NCBI GenBank assembly: GCA_023426145.1
Contig: JAFABG010000038.1
Coordinates: 1-64,000 of the forward strand
Length of the DNA stretch: 64,000 nt
DNA from: Bacteroidota bacterium
GTDB taxonomy: Bacteria > Bacteroidota > Bacteroidia > Bacteroidales > Bacteroidaceae
Direction: 5' to 3'
Under the pieces are notes generated by a model. It did no database searches, was not told where the DNA came from, and saw only the letters and a list, made by a program, of their open reading frames with translations. The position numbers and the translations under genes are program-made. Below are positions 1-7,894 of this stretch, in pieces (within the stretch, counting starts at the first letter, position 1; the number at the start of each line of letters is the position of its first letter).

Positions 1-56
1 TAGGAAGGAACATGGACAATATATCTTTATAATCGATTGGTTTCTTTTGCATGAAG

Positions 57-64
57 CAAAAGTA
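57..64 (-). promoter_or_regulatory. Candidate -7 box reading off the left edge
   Basis: On the minus strand this reads TACTTTTG, matching the Bacteroides -7 consensus TAnnTTTG. It would drive a gene lying left of the window; a minus-strand ATG at 11-13 may be its start, but too little is visible to call a gene. No good -33 TTTG is found at the expected distance. Confidence 0.35.
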
Positions 65-162
65 ATATTTTATAGATTAAGTAGAAAAAGACAAAATGTT
101 AAATCCCCAACTTTACGGACTGACCCATGATCCCCGTCCTGCCCCCCATAATAGCTAAGCCC

Positions 163-205
163 GTTTTAAAACAAAAAAGTTCCTTAGATTTTATCTAAGG
201 AACTT
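163..205 (-). terminator. Terminator of the tRNA unit
   Basis: A perfect 13-bp stem (177-189 with 193-205, 3-nt loop) lies directly downstream of tRNA-Leu on the minus strand. It is followed in that direction by a T-rich run (TTTTTTGTTTT), the form of an intrinsic terminator. Confidence 0.85.
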
Positions 206-221
206 CAATCAAGAATACTCG

Positions 222-305
222 TACTCGAAGCGGGACTTGAACCCGCACAGCCGCAATGGCCAAAGGATTTTAAGTCCTTCGTGTCTACCATTCCACCATT
301 CGAGC
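222..305 (-). tRNA. tRNA-Leu(UAA)
   Basis: Read on the minus strand, the 84-nt gene has a 7-bp acceptor stem (GCTCGAA with TTCGAGT, one G-U pair), discriminator A, an anticodon loop CTTAAAA giving anticodon UAA, a long variable arm as expected of class II tRNA-Leu, and the T-arm GGGTTCAAGTCCC. No CCA is encoded. It follows tRNA-Gly by 14 nt and shares its promoter and terminator. Confidence 0.95.
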
Positions 306-319
306 ATCCTTAAAAAAAG

Positions 320-392
320 AGCGGAAAACGAGACTCGAACTCGCGACCCTAACCTTGGCAAGGTTATGCTCTACCAACTGAGCTATTTCCGC
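320..392 (-). tRNA. tRNA-Gly(GCC)
   Basis: The 73-nt minus-strand gene has the acceptor stem GCGGAAA/TTTCCGC, discriminator U, a D-arm with AGCTCAGTTGGTAGAGC, the anticodon loop TTGCCAA (anticodon GCC), and the T-loop GAGTTCGAGTCTC. CCA is not encoded. It is the first gene of a two-tRNA transcript. Confidence 0.96.
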
Positions 393-408
393 GTTTTTTC
401 AACGGGTG

Positions 409-440
409 CAAAGATAAGGAGTTTCATTGTTTCTGCCAAA
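409..440 (-). promoter_or_regulatory. Promoter of the tRNA-Gly/tRNA-Leu unit
   Basis: Minus strand: TTTG (complement of 437-440), a 20-nt spacer, then TATCTTTG (complement of 409-416). This is a textbook Bacteroides -33/-7 pair, 16 nt upstream of tRNA-Gly. The -33 box lies inside the inverted repeat that probably ends argH transcription. Confidence 0.8.
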
Positions 441-462
441 TTTTTGATCAAAAAAGTTTGGC
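435..462 (-). terminator. Probable terminator of argH
   Basis: An inverted repeat (GCCAAA 435-440, TTTGGC 457-462, with A- and T-rich inner arms flanking GATC) begins 10 bp beyond the argH stop. It overlaps the -33 box of the tRNA promoter, so the two signals share DNA. The stem is rather AT-rich, so its strength is uncertain. Confidence 0.5.
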
Positions 463-471
463 GGAAAATCT

Positions 472-1812
472 CTATCGCCCCAACAATGCCTTCTCAGCCT
501 CTTGCATTCCTCTAAAATTGAAACCATCTACCACTTGCTGCATCAATGCAGAGATAGCATCATTGCATAGATTGCCAATACTTCCCTCATGTGTATGATG
601 AACTTGTTTATCATGAGTAAACATTCCAGCCTCAATATCTAAGCCTACTTTTTTGTATGCATCACGAAAAGGCATGCCTTCGCGCGCCAAACGATTGACT
701 TCTTCTACACTAAATATAAGCAAGTATTTATCATCATCAAGAATATGCTCATTAACTTTGATTTCATTAATTATATATGTAGTCATCTCCAAACAGTCCT
801 TTAACTCTTGAAAAGCCGGCAGGAAAACCTCTTTTATGATTTGCAAATCTCGGAAGTAACCAGAAGGCAAATTATTTGCAATCATCATTATTTGCTGTGG
901 CAAAGATTGTAATTTATTACACTTAGCACGTGTCAACTCAAAAACATCTGGATTCTTTTTGTGAGGCATAATACTAGAACCTGTAGTACATTCATCTGGC
1001 AGTTTTACAAAGCCAAAGTTTTGGCTATTAAACAGACAAGCATCAAAAGCTAACTTAGAAACAGTTCCAGCAATTGTAGCCAAGGCAAAAGCAACATTAC
1101 GCTCTAATTTACCACGTCCCATCTGTGCATATACCACATTATAATTCATTGAATCAAATCCTAATAAATCAGTTGTCATAGTACGATTTAAAGGAAAAGA
1201 AGAGCCATAACCTGCCGCTGACCCAAGAGGGTTACGATTGCACATTTTAAAAGCAGCTTGAAGAAATTGCATATCATCCACAAGACTTTCGGCATAAGCT
1301 CCAAACCAAAGTCCAAATGAAGAAGGCATAGCTATTTGTAAATGGGTGTATCCCGGCATTAATACACTTTTATAGCGTTCACTCTGACGTATTAACGCTT
1401 GAAATAGCTGTTCCACAGCTTCGGCAACTTCTCTAATTTGCGTACGTGTAAAAAGTTTAAGATCTAGCAGGACTTGATCATTCCTTGACCGCCCACTATG
1501 TATCTTCTTCCCAACATCTCCTAACCGACGAGTGAGCATCAACTCAACCTGAGAATGTACATCTTCTACTCCTTCTTCAATAACAAAATCACCCTGTTCA
1601 GCAGAGGCATAAATGCCTTTCAATTCCAACAGCAGTTGTTCTAGTTCACTTTTTGTCAACAAGCCGATACTTTCAAGCATCGTAATGTGGGCCATAGAAC
1701 CAAGAACATCATGTTTAGCCAAGTAAAGGTCTATTTCTCTATCACGCCCAATAGTGAAACGTTCAATTTCCTTATTCACTTGCACTGACTTCTCCCATAA
1801 CTTCTGTGCCAT
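472..1812 (-). CDS. argH: Argininosuccinate lyase
   Basis: ArgH splits argininosuccinate into arginine and fumarate, the last step of cytoplasmic arginine synthesis. The 446-residue protein carries the fumarase/aspartase superfamily signature GSSIMPHKKNP at about 278-288, with the flexible-loop catalytic serine at 279/280. It also has the histidine of the YTHLQ motif at 157 and the early HSGRSRNDQ motif around 105-113. Length is normal (about 445-465). It is the third gene after pyrE and an SRPBCC gene on the same strand, with only 34 bp to the latter, so probably co-transcribed. Further arginine-pathway function in the window is provided by argF' at 15.5 kb. Confidence 0.97.
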   Translation of the reverse strand: MAQKLWEKSVQVNKEIERFTIGRDREIDLYLAKHDVLGSMAHITMLESIGLLTKSELEQLLLELKGIYASAEQGDFVIEEGVEDVHSQVELMLTRRLGDVGKKIHSGRSRNDQVLLDLKLFTRTQIREVAEAVEQLFQALIRQSERYKSVLMPGYTHLQIAMPSSFGLWFGAYAESLVDDMQFLQAAFKMCNRNPLGSAAGYGSSFPLNRTMTTDLLGFDSMNYNVVYAQMGRGKLERNVAFALATIAGTVSKLAFDACLFNSQNFGFVKLPDECTTGSSIMPHKKNPDVFELTRAKCNKLQSLPQQIMMIANNLPSGYFRDLQIIKEVFLPAFQELKDCLEMTTYIINEIKVNEHILDDDKYLLIFSVEEVNRLAREGMPFRDAYKKVGLDIEAGMFTHDKQVHHTHEGSIGNLCNDAISALMQQVVDGFNFRGMQEAEKALLGR

Positions 1813-1846
1813 ACTTATATATATTTAGGTAATAGAAAAAAGACCG

Positions 1847-2257
1847 TTAGTAACTAATCATCGATAACATCTCAACCATCTTCTCTAATCCTTCTTGAAG
1901 AGGTTTTTGAACCATTCCCTTCATAAATGGGTTCACATCCACTCCCATTACAACCCTTATTTTACACTCATCAACCGCTGTTTCAACTAGTTGAATCCAC
2001 ATAGTGAACGGAAGTGGAGATTTTGTAGTGGCAAGTTTAATACATTTATAAGGTTCACGCTCAACGATCGTCAACGTTAACTGACCGATTGGAGAAACAC
2101 TAAAGCTGATCGTATCCGAATCAAAAGTTAGATCTTGTATCTTATTATCTGGAAGACGATCTTTTATCGCCTCTAAATTACTGAGGTTTGAAAGTTTCTC
2201 ATACACACGCTCTTGACAATAAGGTATAACCTTTACACTGCTCTCGAAATTAGCCAT
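1847..2257 (-). CDS. SRPBCC (START-like) family protein
   Basis: A 136-residue soluble protein with the pattern of the SRPBCC/polyketide-cyclase fold: an N-terminal beta strand (ESSVKVIPYCQERVYEKLSN), a helix, a run of beta strands around 44-105, and a long C-terminal helix (about 110-134). No signal peptide. The fold binds hydrophobic ligands, but nothing here fixes the ligand. It sits between pyrE and argH on the same strand (94 and 34 bp gaps), suggesting one transcript without showing a pathway role. Family assignment is from fold pattern only. Confidence 0.75.
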   Translation of the reverse strand: MANFESSVKVIPYCQERVYEKLSNLSNLEAIKDRLPDNKIQDLTFDSDTISFSVSPIGQLTLTIVEREPYKCIKLATTKSPLPFTMWIQLVETAVDECKIRVVMGVDVNPFMKGMVQKPLQEGLEKMVEMLSMISY

Positions 2258-2351
2258 AATTCATTATCGTATAAAAACAAAAAAGAACAATCCGAACAAA
2301 CATTGTTCGAACGGTCCTTTCTTATAATAATTATATATAAAACAATTGATA

Positions 2352-2990
2352 TTACTTTCCAGCATCCCAATGAGCCGGATCTTTACGCCACTCATCTAAT
2401 GTTGCAACATCCTCTTCTTCGATATAACCCGTACGAAGAGCTACATCAAGTACTGCCTCATAATTTGTCAATGTAACCAAAGGAACTTTAGCATTTTTGA
2501 AAGCTTCTTCTGCTACTGGAAACCCATAAGTATAAGCAGCTACCATACCAATAACCTCACATCCATCACGTCGTATAGCTTCTACAGCCTTCAAGCTACT
2601 GCCTCCTGTAGAAATCAAATCTTCCACTACTACTACTTTCATTCCAGGACGAAGTTCACCTTCTATAAGGTTTTCCAATCCATGGTCTTTAGGGGTAGAA
2701 CGAACATACACGAACGGCAGATTCAATGCATCAGCAACTAAAGCTCCTTGTGGGATAGCACCAGTAGCTACACCTGCAATCGCATCTACTTGTCCGAATC
2801 GTTCCAATATCAGACGTGTAATTTCAATCTTCACAAAATTACGAAGAGAAGGATAGGACAGAGTTTTACGGTTGTCACAGTAAAATGGGGATTTCCATCC
2901 AGAGGCCCATGTAAAAGGGTTAGCGGGTTGAAGTTTAATCGCCTTAATCTTCAAAAGTTTCTCCGCAAATAGTCTCTCTAAGTTTTTCAT
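2352..2990 (-). CDS. pyrE: Orotate phosphoribosyltransferase
   Basis: PyrE joins orotate to PRPP, giving orotidine 5'-phosphate in de novo pyrimidine synthesis. The 212-residue protein has the type I PRPP-binding motif VVVVEDLISTGGS at about 119-131 and the upstream YVRSTPKDHG loop at about 95-104, which corresponds to the catalytic flexible loop. Length is normal for the bacterial enzyme. It is first in the pyrE-SRPBCC-argH run, with a -7 box 29 bp upstream of its ATG. Confidence 0.96.
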   Translation of the reverse strand: MKNLERLFAEKLLKIKAIKLQPANPFTWASGWKSPFYCDNRKTLSYPSLRNFVKIEITRLILERFGQVDAIAGVATGAIPQGALVADALNLPFVYVRSTPKDHGLENLIEGELRPGMKVVVVEDLISTGGSSLKAVEAIRRDGCEVIGMVAAYTYGFPVAEEAFKNAKVPLVTLTNYEAVLDVALRTGYIEEEDVATLDEWRKDPAHWDAGK

Positions 2991-3018
2991 AACTAAACTA
3001 ACTATTAATTATTTGCCG

Positions 3019-3026
3019 CAAAAGTA
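3019..3026 (-). promoter_or_regulatory. Promoter (-7 box) of pyrE
   Basis: TACTTTTG on the minus strand, 29 bp upstream of the pyrE ATG, matches TAnnTTTG. No clear -33 TTTG is seen, so the assignment rests on the -7 box and its position. Confidence 0.6.
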
Positions 3027-3076
3027 CAGAAATTGAATGAAAATAAAAAGAAGAATCGGTTTATTTTTTAACCAAA

Positions 3077-3550
3077 TTACGACTCATCATCCGGAAGATC
3101 AATACAAAGACGTATATCTTTAAGTTCAAAACCACGACTTATTGCAAATCGCATAAGCTTACCATTCAATTCAAATTCGCTTGAGGCATGTATACTCTTG
3201 CGTTTGGAAGCCAACAAACTACGCAAAACTGAAAGATATTCTTGCTGATCTATTTCATTCAAATGACGCCAAGCCATATCTGAAGCAATCTTCTTCATAT
3301 ACAATCCTTGTGCGATTTTCATTTTACCCCATTTATCAAAATGAAACTTATCATTTATAAAAGCCCGACAATAACGTTCGTCATCGATATATTTTTCGGC
3401 TTCTAAACGATTAAGGATACCAGTAATAGTTTCATAAGCGATTCCCCAACGCTGTAATTTTTCACTTATTTCTGCACGGCAATGCTCCGCAGCAGAACAA
3501 TAAGAGGCTACACGATTCAACGCCTCTTCATCAGTTAATTGTGCACTCAT
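3077..3550 (-). CDS. recX: RecX-family regulatory protein
   Basis: RecX proteins bind RecA and limit its filament on single-stranded DNA. The 157-residue protein is almost wholly helical, with the repeated three-helix pattern of the family: RAEISEKLQRWGI at about 25-37, LEAEKYIDDERYCRAFINDK at about 48-67, and WGKMKIAQGLYMKKI at about 74-88. The YIDDERYCRAFI segment is a good family mark. Its ATG overlaps the prmC stop by 4 nt (ATGA), so the two are translationally coupled. recA is not in the window. Confidence 0.85.
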   Translation of the reverse strand: MSAQLTDEEALNRVASYCSAAEHCRAEISEKLQRWGIAYETITGILNRLEAEKYIDDERYCRAFINDKFHFDKWGKMKIAQGLYMKKIASDMAWRHLNEIDQQEYLSVLRSLLASKRKSIHASSEFELNGKLMRFAISRGFELKDIRLCIDLPDDES

Positions 3551-4383
3551 TTTTTTGCTGTAAGTATTCTATCTTTTCCAAACATATCTTTAATAAGACG
3601 AACATCATGATATTGTTTTTCCATCATCATCTCTATCATTTTCTGCCCATATGCCTGATTAATTTCAAAATAAACCCGGCCTTGAGGTGAAAGATATTTG
3701 CGTCCTAAATCTGCAATGCGGCGATAAAAGCGCAAGGGATCATTTGTAGGAACAAATAAAGCAACCTCAGGTTCCCACTCTAAAACGTTAGCATCCATCT
3801 CTTCCTTTTCCATCTCAGTAATATAAGGTGGATTACTGACTATAACATCATAAAGCAGATCACCATTATAACCTCCCGCAAAAACATCTTGCCGACTAAA
3901 AGAGACATTTGCCTCTAACTTTTGATTATTAAAGCGAGCGATAGTCAAAGCTTCCTCAGAAATATCCCAAGCATCAACATTAGCTTCCGACAATCTTTTA
4001 TCGAGAGATATAGCAATACAACCACTTCCCGTACCTATGTCCAGAAGATGGAGAGCTGAAGGGTTCTCCTTTACCACCAAATCAACTAATTCAGCTGTTT
4101 CAGGACGAGGGATCAAAACCCCTGGTGCTACGCAAAAACTCATTCCACAAAACTTTGCATATCCCAAAATATACTGAATAGGCTCATTTTTCTGCAAACG
4201 ACATACAATGTTTTCCATTTCACGCTGTTTGCTTTCAGATAAAATAATATCTTTGCCCATGTAAATATCAATCGCCTTTAAGCCAAGTACATCGCACCAT
4301 ATCAACATAGAGAGTGCTTTAGCCTCTTCTACAGAGTAACGATCAACTAACGACTGACGTATATAGGTAATAATGCGATTCAT
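3547..4383 (-). CDS. prmC: Peptide chain release factor N5-glutamine methyltransferase
   Basis: PrmC (HemK) methylates the glutamine of the GGQ motif in release factors RF1 and RF2. The sequence shows the N-terminal helical domain (1-75), the SAM-binding motif LLDIGTGSGCIAISL at 113-127, and the catalytic NPPY at 184-187. I place the start at 4383 (MNRIITYI), giving a normal 278 residues. An in-frame ATG at 4536 lies upstream of the -7 box at 4402-4409 and inside ribD, so it cannot be the start of this transcript. recX overlaps its 3' end by 4 nt. Confidence 0.95.
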   Translation of the reverse strand: MNRIITYIRQSLVDRYSVEEAKALSMLIWCDVLGLKAIDIYMGKDIILSESKQREMENIVCRLQKNEPIQYILGYAKFCGMSFCVAPGVLIPRPETAELVDLVVKENPSALHLLDIGTGSGCIAISLDKRLSEANVDAWDISEEALTIARFNNQKLEANVSFSRQDVFAGGYNGDLLYDVIVSNPPYITEMEKEEMDANVLEWEPEVALFVPTNDPLRFYRRIADLGRKYLSPQGRVYFEINQAYGQKMIEMMMEKQYHDVRLIKDMFGKDRILTAKK

Positions 4384-4401
4384 TTTTATGATTTCAAAGT
4401 G

Positions 4402-4435
4402 CAAAAGTAAGAATAATATATCGAAGAGTACCAAA
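4402..4435 (-). promoter_or_regulatory. Promoter of prmC-recX
   Basis: Minus strand: TTTG (complement of 4432-4435), a 22-nt spacer, and TACTTTTG (complement of 4402-4409), 18 bp before the chosen prmC ATG. The -33 box abuts the divergent ribD ATG. No plus-strand promoter for ribD is visible in the 52-bp gap. Confidence 0.6.
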
Positions 4436-5476
4436 ATGGAAGAAGAAAAATATATGAGGCGCTGCATTGAATTGGCCAAAAATGGATTATGCAATGTAGC
4501 TCCAAACCCAATGGTAGGAGCAGTTATCGTTTGCAACGGGAAAATTATCGGTGAAGGATATCATATTCATTGTGGACAAGCACATGCAGAAGTTAATGCT
4601 ATAAACTCAGTAAAAAATGAATCGTTATTAAAACAATCGACTATTTACGTAAGCCTTGAGCCATGTTCACATTATGGGAAAACCCCACCTTGTGCCGATC
4701 TAATAATAAAAAAACAAATTCCACGAATTGTGATTGGCTGCCAAGATCCATTTTCTAAAGTTTCAGGCAGAGGAGTTCAGAAGCTTCTTGATGCAGGGAG
4801 AACAGTGACTGTTGGAGTATTAGAAAAAGAATGCAGGCACCTTATCGATCGATTCATTGTATTCAACACCCAAACTAGACCATTTATTACTCTCAAATGG
4901 GCTGAATCTGAGGATCATTTCATAGACAAAGAACGCACCGGAGGAAATCCATTCATTTTATCATCTCCCCTCACCTCAATGTTAGTTCATAAAAAAAGAG
5001 CAGAAGTTGATGCCATATTAATCGGAAGACGGACAGCACTTTTAGATAACCCTTTATTAAACGTTCGCAACTGGTATGGCAAAAATCCTATACGCGTAAT
5101 CTTAGATAAAGAACTATCGCTACCACGCTCACTACATCTATTTGATGGGGACATTCCCACAATCGTATTTACTGCAACGAGACAGTCAAACACAAAAAAC
5201 ATTACATATATAAAAATAGACTTCACTCAGAACATTCTGCCGCAAATAATGAGAGAGTTATACCAACAAAAAATACAATCTTTATTGGTTGAAGGAGGTA
5301 GTCATCTACTTCAATCATTTATAGATAACGATTTATGGGATGAAGCTTATATTGAAAAATGCCCCCAAAACATAATTAATGGCGTTAAAGCTCCTAAAAT
5401 AAACGAGAAGTTTAACTTTTCTGTCAAGAAGCACTTTGGAAGAGCAATATGGCATTACGATCACAAAAAGGCCTAA
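4436..5476 (+). CDS. ribD: Bifunctional pyrimidine deaminase/reductase of riboflavin synthesis
   Basis: RibD deaminates and then reduces the pyrimidine intermediate that GTP cyclohydrolase II makes on the way to riboflavin. The N-terminal deaminase domain has its zinc site HAE at 50-52 and PCSHYGKTPPC at 76-86 (Cys77, Cys86). The C-terminal reductase domain begins near residue 145 (RPFITLKWAES) and includes the substrate-loop-like LVEGGSHLLQSF. I start it at 4436 (MEEEKYMRRC, 346 residues); an upstream in-frame ATG at 4373 would run into prmC. It is divergent from prmC. Confidence 0.94.
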   Translation: MEEEKYMRRCIELAKNGLCNVAPNPMVGAVIVCNGKIIGEGYHIHCGQAHAEVNAINSVKNESLLKQSTIYVSLEPCSHYGKTPPCADLIIKKQIPRIVIGCQDPFSKVSGRGVQKLLDAGRTVTVGVLEKECRHLIDRFIVFNTQTRPFITLKWAESEDHFIDKERTGGNPFILSSPLTSMLVHKKRAEVDAILIGRRTALLDNPLLNVRNWYGKNPIRVILDKELSLPRSLHLFDGDIPTIVFTATRQSNTKNITYIKIDFTQNILPQIMRELYQQKIQSLLVEGGSHLLQSFIDNDLWDEAYIEKCPQNIINGVKAPKINEKFNFSVKKHFGRAIWHYDHKKA

Positions 5477-5578
5477 AATAGTTCTATTCAATAGGTTTTA
5501 CGTCGATAAAAACAGCATTATTATCTATAATTTTATATAAAACTTGCGGTTATTGTTCAATATCGGGAAAAATGTTTC

Positions 5579-5586
5579 TATTTTTG
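5579..5586 (+). promoter_or_regulatory. Candidate promoter of the 5615 lipoprotein gene
   Basis: TATTTTTG matches the -7 consensus and ends 28 bp before the ATG at 5615. A possible -33 TTG lies 23 nt upstream, slightly too far. Confidence 0.5.
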
Positions 5587-5614
5587 CAACTTGTAAATAA
5601 ACACAATCTTTCAA

Positions 5615-7093
5615 ATGAGAATAAAGTTTTTATCATTCATTGTGGGTTTTTCCATGGTATCATTCATTGCAACTTCATGTCTTGACAATGAAAACGAAGT
5701 CACTTACAGCCCGGATGCTACAATTCATGCATTCGAAATTGATACTATAGGTTACGGGAAAACGTATAAATTCACTATAGATCAAGTTGACGGATCTATC
5801 TATAATGTAGACTCATTGCCCGTCAATTCAGATACAATAATCAAAAGTATCTTAATTAAGACCTTGACAACTACTTCAGGGATTGTCACGATGAAAGATC
5901 AAAATGGTCAAGATTCGATTATTAATTTCAATGATTCGATTAATTTACTTAAATACGTTAATGCCACTGACAATAACAACTATCTAATTTTGAAAGTTTG
6001 GGCACCAGATATGCAAATCACTAAAGATTATAAATTGAATGTAAGAATGCATAAGCAAGTACCCGATTCTCTAAATTGGGGAAATGGTCCTATAGCAGAC
6101 AATCCGATACCAAATACCACAGAAAAACAAAAATTCGTAATTTTAGGAAATAAGATATTGCTTTTTACTGCAAACAATTTAAACGTATATAGTACCATTA
6201 TTCCTGCCGGGCTTCCTACTGACCGTTTGGATTATGGGAGAAATTGGATTTTAGAAGGGACAAGCGATGCACTATTTGCTAATGCAGATATAACTTCAAT
6301 AACCTCCTTTTCCAACTCACTTTACACTTTAATCAATAACCAAGTCTATAAATCAGAAGACGGGTTAACATGGACAAAAGACGCTCTTCTCAATCCTGAT
6401 GGAGTGAGCATCAACAAATTAATTGCTAGTTTTTCAAACATCAACGGAACTAACCATAACAACATTGTGGGACTATCAGGAATCATTGAAATTAATAACC
6501 AAAAATATTTTAGTTTTGCAAAAGATGATGCTTCATGGGAACTAAATACAGACAATCTTGTTGCTGTGCCGGCTAACTTCCCTGATCACAATTTATCTAC
6601 CGATGTATACTCAACTGAAAGCGGAGTACTAAATGCTATAGTCGTAGGTGACACTAAAGAAGGTTTGAGTAATGATACCGCTACAGTGGTTTGGGGTTCA
6701 GAAGACGGAGTAAATTGGATTCCAATGGAGATTTCATCAAACTACAATTGTCCAAAGCTTATTAATCCGTCCATTATACGTTATAATAATGCTTTCTACA
6801 TCTGTGGTAAAGAAAATAACGATGAACAGACTTTTGAACGATTCTACACATCTCCAACTCTACTGATTTGGACACAAGTAGATAATATGTTTAAACTTCC
6901 TGGCATTTTTCCTCCAATTATTAATGGCGAAATTATCCAGCAACCTGATATTCATCCAAATGGGTTTAAAGGGAAAGCAGCAAATTATTCTATTATTGTT
7001 GATAGAAACCATTTCATATGGATGATTGGTGGTAATGACATTAATAAAATTTGGAGAGGTAGAATGAATAAACTCGGCTTCCTAATACAATAA
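5615..7093 (+). CDS. Lipoprotein of unknown function (DUF6242-like)
   Basis: A 492-residue protein with a lipoprotein signal peptide: a basic N-terminus, a hydrophobic core, and lipobox ATSC with Cys at about 22 followed by LDNENE. The body is rich in beta strands with repeated Asn/Asp-rich segments. Phrases such as SEDGLTWTKD and GSEDGVNWIPM recur, which looks like a beta-propeller of BNR/sialidase-like blades. I recall Bacteroidales proteins of this form annotated DUF6242, but the function is unknown. It stands alone between ribD and uppS (36 bp before uppS), so it may be read through into the envelope genes downstream. Confidence 0.7.
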   Translation: MRIKFLSFIVGFSMVSFIATSCLDNENEVTYSPDATIHAFEIDTIGYGKTYKFTIDQVDGSIYNVDSLPVNSDTIIKSILIKTLTTTSGIVTMKDQNGQDSIINFNDSINLLKYVNATDNNNYLILKVWAPDMQITKDYKLNVRMHKQVPDSLNWGNGPIADNPIPNTTEKQKFVILGNKILLFTANNLNVYSTIIPAGLPTDRLDYGRNWILEGTSDALFANADITSITSFSNSLYTLINNQVYKSEDGLTWTKDALLNPDGVSINKLIASFSNINGTNHNNIVGLSGIIEINNQKYFSFAKDDASWELNTDNLVAVPANFPDHNLSTDVYSTESGVLNAIVVGDTKEGLSNDTATVVWGSEDGVNWIPMEISSNYNCPKLINPSIIRYNNAFYICGKENNDEQTFERFYTSPTLLIWTQVDNMFKLPGIFPPIINGEIIQQPDIHPNGFKGKAANYSIIVDRNHFIWMIGGNDINKIWRGRMNKLGFLIQ

Positions 7094-7129
7094 TAAGAAG
7101 TAGTAAAATACGAACCTTATAAACAGCAC

Positions 7130-7864
7130 ATGTCCTATATAGATCAAATAGACAAAAATCGAATTCCGCAACATATAGCCATTATTATGGATGGAAACGG
7201 AAGATGGGCGAAACAACGCGGAAAAGAACGAACCTTTGGTCATCAGGCTGGAGCAGAAACGGTACATAAGATTATCGAAGAAGCAACTCGTCTGGAGATT
7301 AAATATCTGACCCTATATACCTTTTCCACAGAGAATTGGAGTCGTCCGTACGATGAAGTGGCTGCTTTAATGAATCTTCTTATTGAATCTATAGAGGAAG
7401 AGACTTTCATGAAAAACAATGTTAGATTTCGAATTATTGGAGAAATCAACAAGTTACCCGTTGAAGTGCGTCAAAGTCTATCTGTTTGTGTAGAACATAC
7501 AGCTCAAAACACAGGGACATGCCTTGTACTTGCACTTAGCTATTCCTCGCGTTGGGAAATTACAGAATCCGTGCGACAAATAGCCCAATTGGCAAAAGAT
7601 GGAGAAATTAATCCTGAAGACATCACAGATGAATTCATAACAGCTCATCTGACTACTAATTTCATGCCTGATCCGGAATTACTAATCCGTACGGGAGGGG
7701 AGCTCCGACTAAGCAACTACCTTTTATGGCAATGTGCTTATTCGGAACTTTATTTTTGTGATACATACTGGCCTGACTTTGATGAAGAAGAGCTTCATAA
7801 AGCAATTTATGAATATCAGCAAAGAGAACGCCGTTTTGGCAAAACCAGTGAACAAATCAGCTAA
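7130..7864 (+). CDS. uppS: Isoprenyl transferase (undecaprenyl diphosphate synthase)
   Basis: UppS adds cis isoprene units to farnesyl diphosphate to make undecaprenyl diphosphate, the lipid carrier for peptidoglycan and surface glycans. The 244-residue protein has the family's first motif IMDGNGRWA at 19-27 (catalytic Asp21), followed by GHQAGAE. The second signature [14 protein letters not shown] lies near 187-200, and the C-terminal [10 protein letters not shown] follows. It precedes bamA by 30 bp, a common pairing in Bacteroidetes, where both serve envelope assembly. Confidence 0.96.
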   Translation: MSYIDQIDKNRIPQHIAIIMDGNGRWAKQRGKERTFGHQAGAETVHKIIEEATRLEIKYLTLYTFSTENWSRPYDEVAALMNLLIESIEEETFMKNNVRFRIIGEINKLPVEVRQSLSVCVEHTAQNTGTCLVLALSYSSRWEITESVRQIAQLAKDGEINPEDITDEFITAHLTTNFMPDPELLIRTGGELRLSNYLLWQCAYSELYFCDTYWPDFDEEELHKAIYEYQQRERRFGKTSEQIS

Positions 7865-7894
7865 CATCATTCGAAACATCAAATTATAACATAA

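Noticed and set aside
1..13. Start of a minus-strand gene at 13
   Set aside because: Only about four codons are inside the window, too few to support a coding call.
4373..4435. Upstream start of ribD at 4373
   Set aside because: It overlaps the prmC start, and RibD homology begins at MEEEKYMRRC.
4384..4536. N-terminal extension of prmC (start at 4536)
   Set aside because: It lies upstream of the prmC -7 box and overlaps ribD; the residues do not look like PrmC.
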